Assembly: GCA_025526995.1 (NCBI GenBank)
Contig: JAHLKG010000036.1
Span: forward strand, 30,152-94,151
Length of the DNA stretch: 64,000 nt
Source: Powellomyces hirtus
Taxonomy: Eukaryota; Chytridiomycota; Chytridiomycetes; Spizellomycetales; Powellomycetaceae
Direction: 5' to 3'
Made by a program: the position numbers and the translations under genes. Positions 60,217-64,000 of the stretch are shown piece by piece (positions within the stretch are counted from its first letter, which is position 1; the number at the start of each line of letters is the position of its first letter). The notes under the pieces are model-generated. The model worked only from the letters and a program-made list of their open reading frames with translations. It was not told where the DNA came from and searched no databases.

Positions 60217-61725
60217 TCAACTACACTTTGCATTTGTATATACGCCGGGCTGCAGGGCGCTAAGTGCGACCACACCTATTCCGCCTCGCGTGACGTTCAC
60301 GGCGACGCAGTGATCGTCGCCGAGCCAGCTTTGAACAAGGAGAGCATCTCCTACCATCATGGCGAGCTCTGCAGATGTCGCTGGCACCTGGTTCCGTGTG
60401 GCATAATAATTTGATAAAGGAGTATCAGATGCAGATGCAGGTGCGGACGTCGGGTTTATTGCCTCGTACGCTGGTGGTGACGCGGTTGTTGGGTGGCGCC
60501 GGGCAGCTGATGCGGAGGTTGCTTCGCTTTCTTCACTTGGAGAAGTCACAAGCAAGCTTTCGTCATGATAAGAACTCGAAGCCAAGTGTTGATTGTTCCA
60601 GGAGCTCGGTGGTGGTGTCGCTGCTCTTGGCAGGTGCCGGTCTCCCGATGCGGCGGCGAAATCTGCGCTCTCTGGAAGGGAAGAAGTGATAGGGAAGCCT
60701 TCGTCACGAGAGCTCCCAGATGCCACGTGTCGATTGTTCCAGGGATTGTTCATCCGCATTGCGCTCGGCGGCGGCGACAAATGCGGGTTCGGGTCCTGTG
60801 GCTGCTTTGAAGATTGAGTCAGTTACTTGCATTCGGCGGACAGTAAAACCAATGTAACAACCCACCCGCATGATGCTGTCATTTTTTCCTTTTCGTTGGC
60901 AGAATTTCCAAAAAGCCAGCGCCATCAGAATACCAATCAATACCGCGACGCTTCCGCCAACAACTGCACCCGTGGGGATACGCGGACTGGGAGAGTCCTT
61001 GGGGGCTTGTGATCGAATGTTGGGATCCACTGTAGCGGCAGGGACAGGGGCACTTGTGGTGGCTGGCGAGACGGGCACGCTTGTCGCTTGCGACCTAATT
61101 TGCCGATTAGGCATGCCCACAGCGAAACGTGGTGCAGCGACGGTCGCACTCTTCAACCAGCACTCGGTGGGGTTATAGTTGACGAAGAAACAATCCGGGC
61201 CTTGATGGGGTAAAGCATTGTACTCCCTGCACCTAGCCAAGCATGTCGTCGCCGTAAATGCTCCAGTGGGATCTCTTAAATTGCCTCCGGGAATATCGCC
61301 AACGCGCAAGTCGCCCTGAAGAACAGTGTCACTGCTGATCAGGAATGTTGTGTTGTACGGATACTGCAGGAATCACTTGTGTGAGGATAGGCAACTGACA
61401 ATTGATCAACTGTTCAGGCTCCCCATACCCCTTGGCTTAGTCTTCGCAGGTGGCAACTGTTTGTCGCTCCGTCCCAAGCAAACCAGTCGCATGGTCTATT
61501 AGTTTGGCAAGCGGTAGCACTGTGCGGATATGAACACACCGTTAAACTGGCTCCCGCGTTGACTGGCATAACTGCGTCAAGCTCGGATATGTACCATAAG
61601 CATGCATCGGTCGTTAACAAAATGTTGGTCGTTCCGAACGGCACGTCCAGTCCCCAAACGACGCTGTAGCCCGGCGCACTTCCCAAAGGAGGACAAGTGG
61701 AGGCCCGGGGTGGGTCGAACGACAT
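60217..61725 (-). CDS. PAN-like ectodomain, single TM, SH3-tail protein
   Basis: The frame from 61725 covers a Cys-containing module (CSYPHSATACQTNRPCDWFA, then GATNSCHLRR). After an intron near 61320-61420 there is a second module (CLARCREYNALPHQGPDCFF, then NPTECWLKS). Both have the C...C...C.F...C.L pattern of PAN/apple-type adhesion domains. A Thr/Pro/Ser stalk, one TM helix (TGAVVGGSVAVLIGILMALAF) and basic KFCQRKGK follow. A further intron (GTGGGT...TCAAAG) leads to a Pro-rich tail with two imperfect repeats of about 45 aa (WNNRHVASGSSRDEG and WNNQHLASSSYHDES). The C-terminus is SH3-like (AMMVGDALLVQSWLGDDHC, then GGIGVVALSAL). The N-terminal signal peptide is not visible; an acceptor just before the ATG suggests a missing first exon. 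Likely a surface sensor or adhesin (inference). Confidence 0.65.
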
Positions 61726-62481
61726 ACTGTAGCTCGTGAGGGTAAGTTGAGGGTATACTGTAACTTGCTATCTCATCTCGAGAGCGCTTTGGAATGAGGG
61801 GGAGTTTGCCTTTTCGAAAGTGCGGCGCCATACATGTACAGTTCAGTACTGTAGCCGCCATGCACGCCCATCATCGTTGTGTCGAATTTGTCGAGTCTGT
61901 CGACACAGCAGGTGACACGGCGCGCCCGTTCTTCGCGCGTATGCAAACGACCTCTGATGACCTGGTTGTGGAACCCGCATCAGCCCTACTGGATAACTAT
62001 AGTATACGAGAACTTGCTGAGATCGCAATGATAAATTAAAAGGGGCCTGAGACGCCCCCCCCCATCTCTGAGGCAATCATCGTCGACATAACGTATTAGT
62101 AGCTCAACCAATGTTCCTCAAGCCTTCGCGCCGACAGCTCCCTGAGGCTGTAAGACATCATGGTCACTGCATGCAGACAGACTCAATAAGCGTCCGGGAA
62201 AATTTTAATATACATATCTCTGTATTTGCAGGGCCCTTCCATCGATACCGCAGACTTGTAGGGTCAGCTTTCCGATATCGTTTGTTTTTCAATTAATAAA
62301 GACATCCCTTCCAGATTCAAAATTATCGAAGCCGGTGGGCGCAAGCATAAAGGCTTTTCCGGAAGTCATAACTTGCTCATCAGTCAGGGCCGGTGCCGCC
62401 TTTTGTGACAACGGAGTGCCCCAGGGTTGCTAGTGCGCTGGCTCTCGGAAAAAATATGATAAATTCGACTTTTTCTACTCA
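61726..62481. other. Spacer
   Basis: About 750 bp. A C8-run lies near 62056. No convincing ORF; a first exon for the PAN-like gene may be hidden here. Confidence 0.35.
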
Positions 62482-62604
62482 CGGCCGTAAGTACGAAGCA
62501 GAATTGGAAATAGCGTCAGTATTTTCATTTGACGCTATTTCCAATTCTGCTTCGCACTTACGGCCGTAATTTCATTAACGCTATTTACAATTCTGCTTCA
62601 TACG
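62482..62604. repeat. 38-bp-arm inverted repeat plus a third half copy
   Basis: Arm 1 (62482-62519) and arm 2 (62531-62568) are reverse complements with one mismatch and an 11-nt loop. Each arm ends in the palindrome ACGGCCGT. A third, shorter copy in arm-2 orientation follows at about 62577-62604 (ACGCTATTTACAATTCTGCT, with changes). It resembles a foldback or MITE-like element. No protein is encoded. Confidence 0.85.
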
Positions 62605-62639
62605 CCCAGCCCACCACAACTGCAATCGGTTTTCCTCCG

Positions 62640-63707
62640 CTAAATGCGCTTTCCTTGACTATCATAGTCACGGCGGTGGTAACCTAGCTGCTTTCCCGTA
62701 TACGCCGCTGTACTCTGGTGTAGCCCAGCGCCCGGGCTGCCTGCGACGGCCTGTGCGGCCGTGGGTGCGGCGCCAGTGCCCGTAGGACCGCCGACGGTCC
62801 CTTCCTCCAAGTCGACCGTTTTTCGAAATGCAAATCCAGGTCCAGGTGGGGCCAAGCCCGCCAGCTCCGCCGCTGTAAAGGGCGCAGGGGCCGCGGCTAC
62901 AAATTTCAGGGAATAAGCAGAGTACGCATGCCAGAAGTAATCGTATGTTCTTCTCGTGGCACTCTCCTACCAGCGAGTCTTCGGATGATTTGGTTGGTCG
63001 GTATCACGACGTTTGCGTTGTTCAGAAACAGTGTAACTTCGGTGACCTACATGAACGCCCGAAGGAAGGTTGTTTAGAAGAACATCGTGGTCGGTATCAC
63101 GACGTTTGCGTTGTTCAGAAACAGTGTAACTTCGGTGACCTACATGAACGCCCGAAGGAAGGTTGTTTAGAAGAACATTGTATCAGGGCTTGTTCGATCA
63201 AAGGCACTCACCTGGTTCCTGTTACCATTCGTGGGGTACGCATACTGGATAATACCGCCATACAGTTTTCCCTCCGCAAAGTTTCCGGCCTCATCACCAG
63301 GTGATCCGCCATGGCCGGTAGTATCATTGCTGACGACGTAGTGACCTGCCTCATGCTCTGCAACGCCCAGCAATACAAAGAGCGTCTTTGTCTGACGCTC
63401 AATGAAGGCGTCGAGCGTTTCGGTGGCGTTCGGCGCGAGTGCTCCCAGGAAGAGCTGAGTTATATCCGAGTGTCAGCGTCGGGTTGAATCAATCACAACG
63501 TAGGTTGAATGTTACCTCCTCATTCAGATATATCTTCCGGAGATCGGCTTTGGAACTCGACGGAGCCCTGTACACCCAGCCGTAAGTGAACTCTTGGAAA
63601 GGGCTTGGCACGATGTCAATGACAATTTTTTCGCCAACAAATAGCCTGCGGAGCTGTTTGGCCTCCCGGTTGGTGGGAGGCGCGGAGGCACCGTTGCCTC
63701 GCTTGTC
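62640..63707 (-). CDS. Unknown protein, 5' end cut off by the telomere
   Basis: The minus-strand frame runs straight out of the telomeric repeat: DKRGNGASAPPTNREAKQLR, then FVGEKIVIDIVPSPFQEFTY to KIYLNEE. A GTAAC...CTCAG intron (about 63455-63515) leads to LFLGALAPNATETLDAFIER and LLGVAEHEAGHYVVSNDTTG. A second intron (63208 to about 62971) leads to ESATRRTYDYFWHAYSAYSL and a Gly/Ala-rich tail ending in TAG at 62640. No start codon is present before the TTAGGG array, so the N-terminus has been lost. HEAGH is an HExxH motif as in zinc metallopeptidases, and VAEHEAGHYVV resembles that context, but no further ligand is identifiable. I leave the function open. Confidence 0.7.
62996..63181. repeat. 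Two tandem 93-bp copies inside an intron
   Basis: Copies 62996-63088 and 63089-63181 are almost identical; the only clear difference is near the end (AACATCG versus AACATTG). They lie in the second intron of the telomere-truncated gene. The unit is 31 codons long and both copies stay open on the plus strand (GRYHDVCVVQKQCNFGDLHE...). Confidence 0.88.
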
Positions 63708-63827
63708 TTAGGGTTAGGGTTAGGGTTAGGGTTAGGGTTAGGGTTAGGGTTAGGGTTAGGGTTAGGGTTAGGGTTAGGGTTAGGGTTAGGGTTAGGGTTA
63801 GGGTTAGGGTTAGGGTTAGGGTTAGGG

Positions 63828-63868
<41 letters not shown>

Positions 63869-64000
63869 GGTTAGGGTTAGGGTTAGGGTTAGGGTTAGGG
63901 TTAGGGTTAGGGTTAGGGTTAGGGTTAGGGTTAGGGTTAGGGTTAGGGTTAGGGTTAGGGTTAGGGTTAGGGTTAGGGTTAGGGTTAGGGTTAGGTTAGG
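63708..64000 (+). repeat. Telomere, (TTAGGG)n
   Basis: An uninterrupted TTAGGG array of about 48 units runs to the end of the window, G-rich strand 5' to 3' toward the end, as for a right chromosome end. One variant unit TTTAGGG lies near 63846, and the last units read TTAGGTTAGG. The junction with unique sequence is at 63707/63708. Confidence 0.97.

Noticed and set aside
63167..63373. Assigning the telomere-truncated gene to a zinc metallopeptidase family from HEAGH
   Set aside because: Only the HExxH motif is visible; no third ligand or family context could be identified, and the N-terminus is missing.

Overview
The window is the right-hand end of a eukaryotic chromosome or contig. It finishes in about 290 bp of (TTAGGG)n, and nearly every gene carries short GT-AG introns of about 50-115 nt. 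The gene set fits a zoosporic fungus, most likely a chytrid (inference). It has fungal cell-wall-integrity protein kinase C with the fungal DYG motif, a hybrid histidine kinase, Tc1/mariner relics, two cilium/flagellum genes (MYCBPAP and CFAP77), and metazoan-like receptor types. TAA, TAG and TGA all end intact genes, so the standard code applies.

Layout. 1-6 kb: 3'-partial unknown gene, tRNA-Trp, PKC1. 6.6-14.2 kb: ABCC/MRP transporter with one frameshift, then small unknown ORFs. 14.4-23 kb: an eight-TM hybrid histidine kinase homologue whose kinase core looks dead but whose two receivers look intact, then MYCBPAP. 23.5-31 kb: kelch-TM-SH3 protein and a class C-like receptor with a sugar-binding-protein-type ectodomain. 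32-41 kb: a small Cys-rich ORF, a Tc1 relic, shugoshin, a degenerate Trf4/Cid1-type nucleotidyltransferase, tRNA-Gln and a coiled-coil protein. 42-50 kb: CFAP77 and folylpolyglutamate synthase in convergent orientation, a GPI-type secreted protein, and a Rid-family protein. 50-57 kb: unknown gene, seven-TM receptor-like gene with a frameshift, intronless M13 metallopeptidase. 58-64 kb, subtelomeric: GST pseudogene, a membrane fragment, PAN-like-TM-SH3 protein, a 38-bp-arm hairpin, and a gene whose 5' end is cut off by the telomere.

Themes. Signalling and surface sensing are over-represented: PKC, the hybrid kinase, two seven-TM receptors, two single-pass ectodomain-TM-SH3 proteins. Two catalytic proteins have lost key residues while staying open, which suggests pseudoenzymes. 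Micro-exons recur (3, 14, 25 and 29 nt). Frameshifts or nonsense changes appear in several genes and cluster toward the telomere. Gene models were spliced by hand from reading frame, GT-AG sites and family motifs, so exon edges are predictions.
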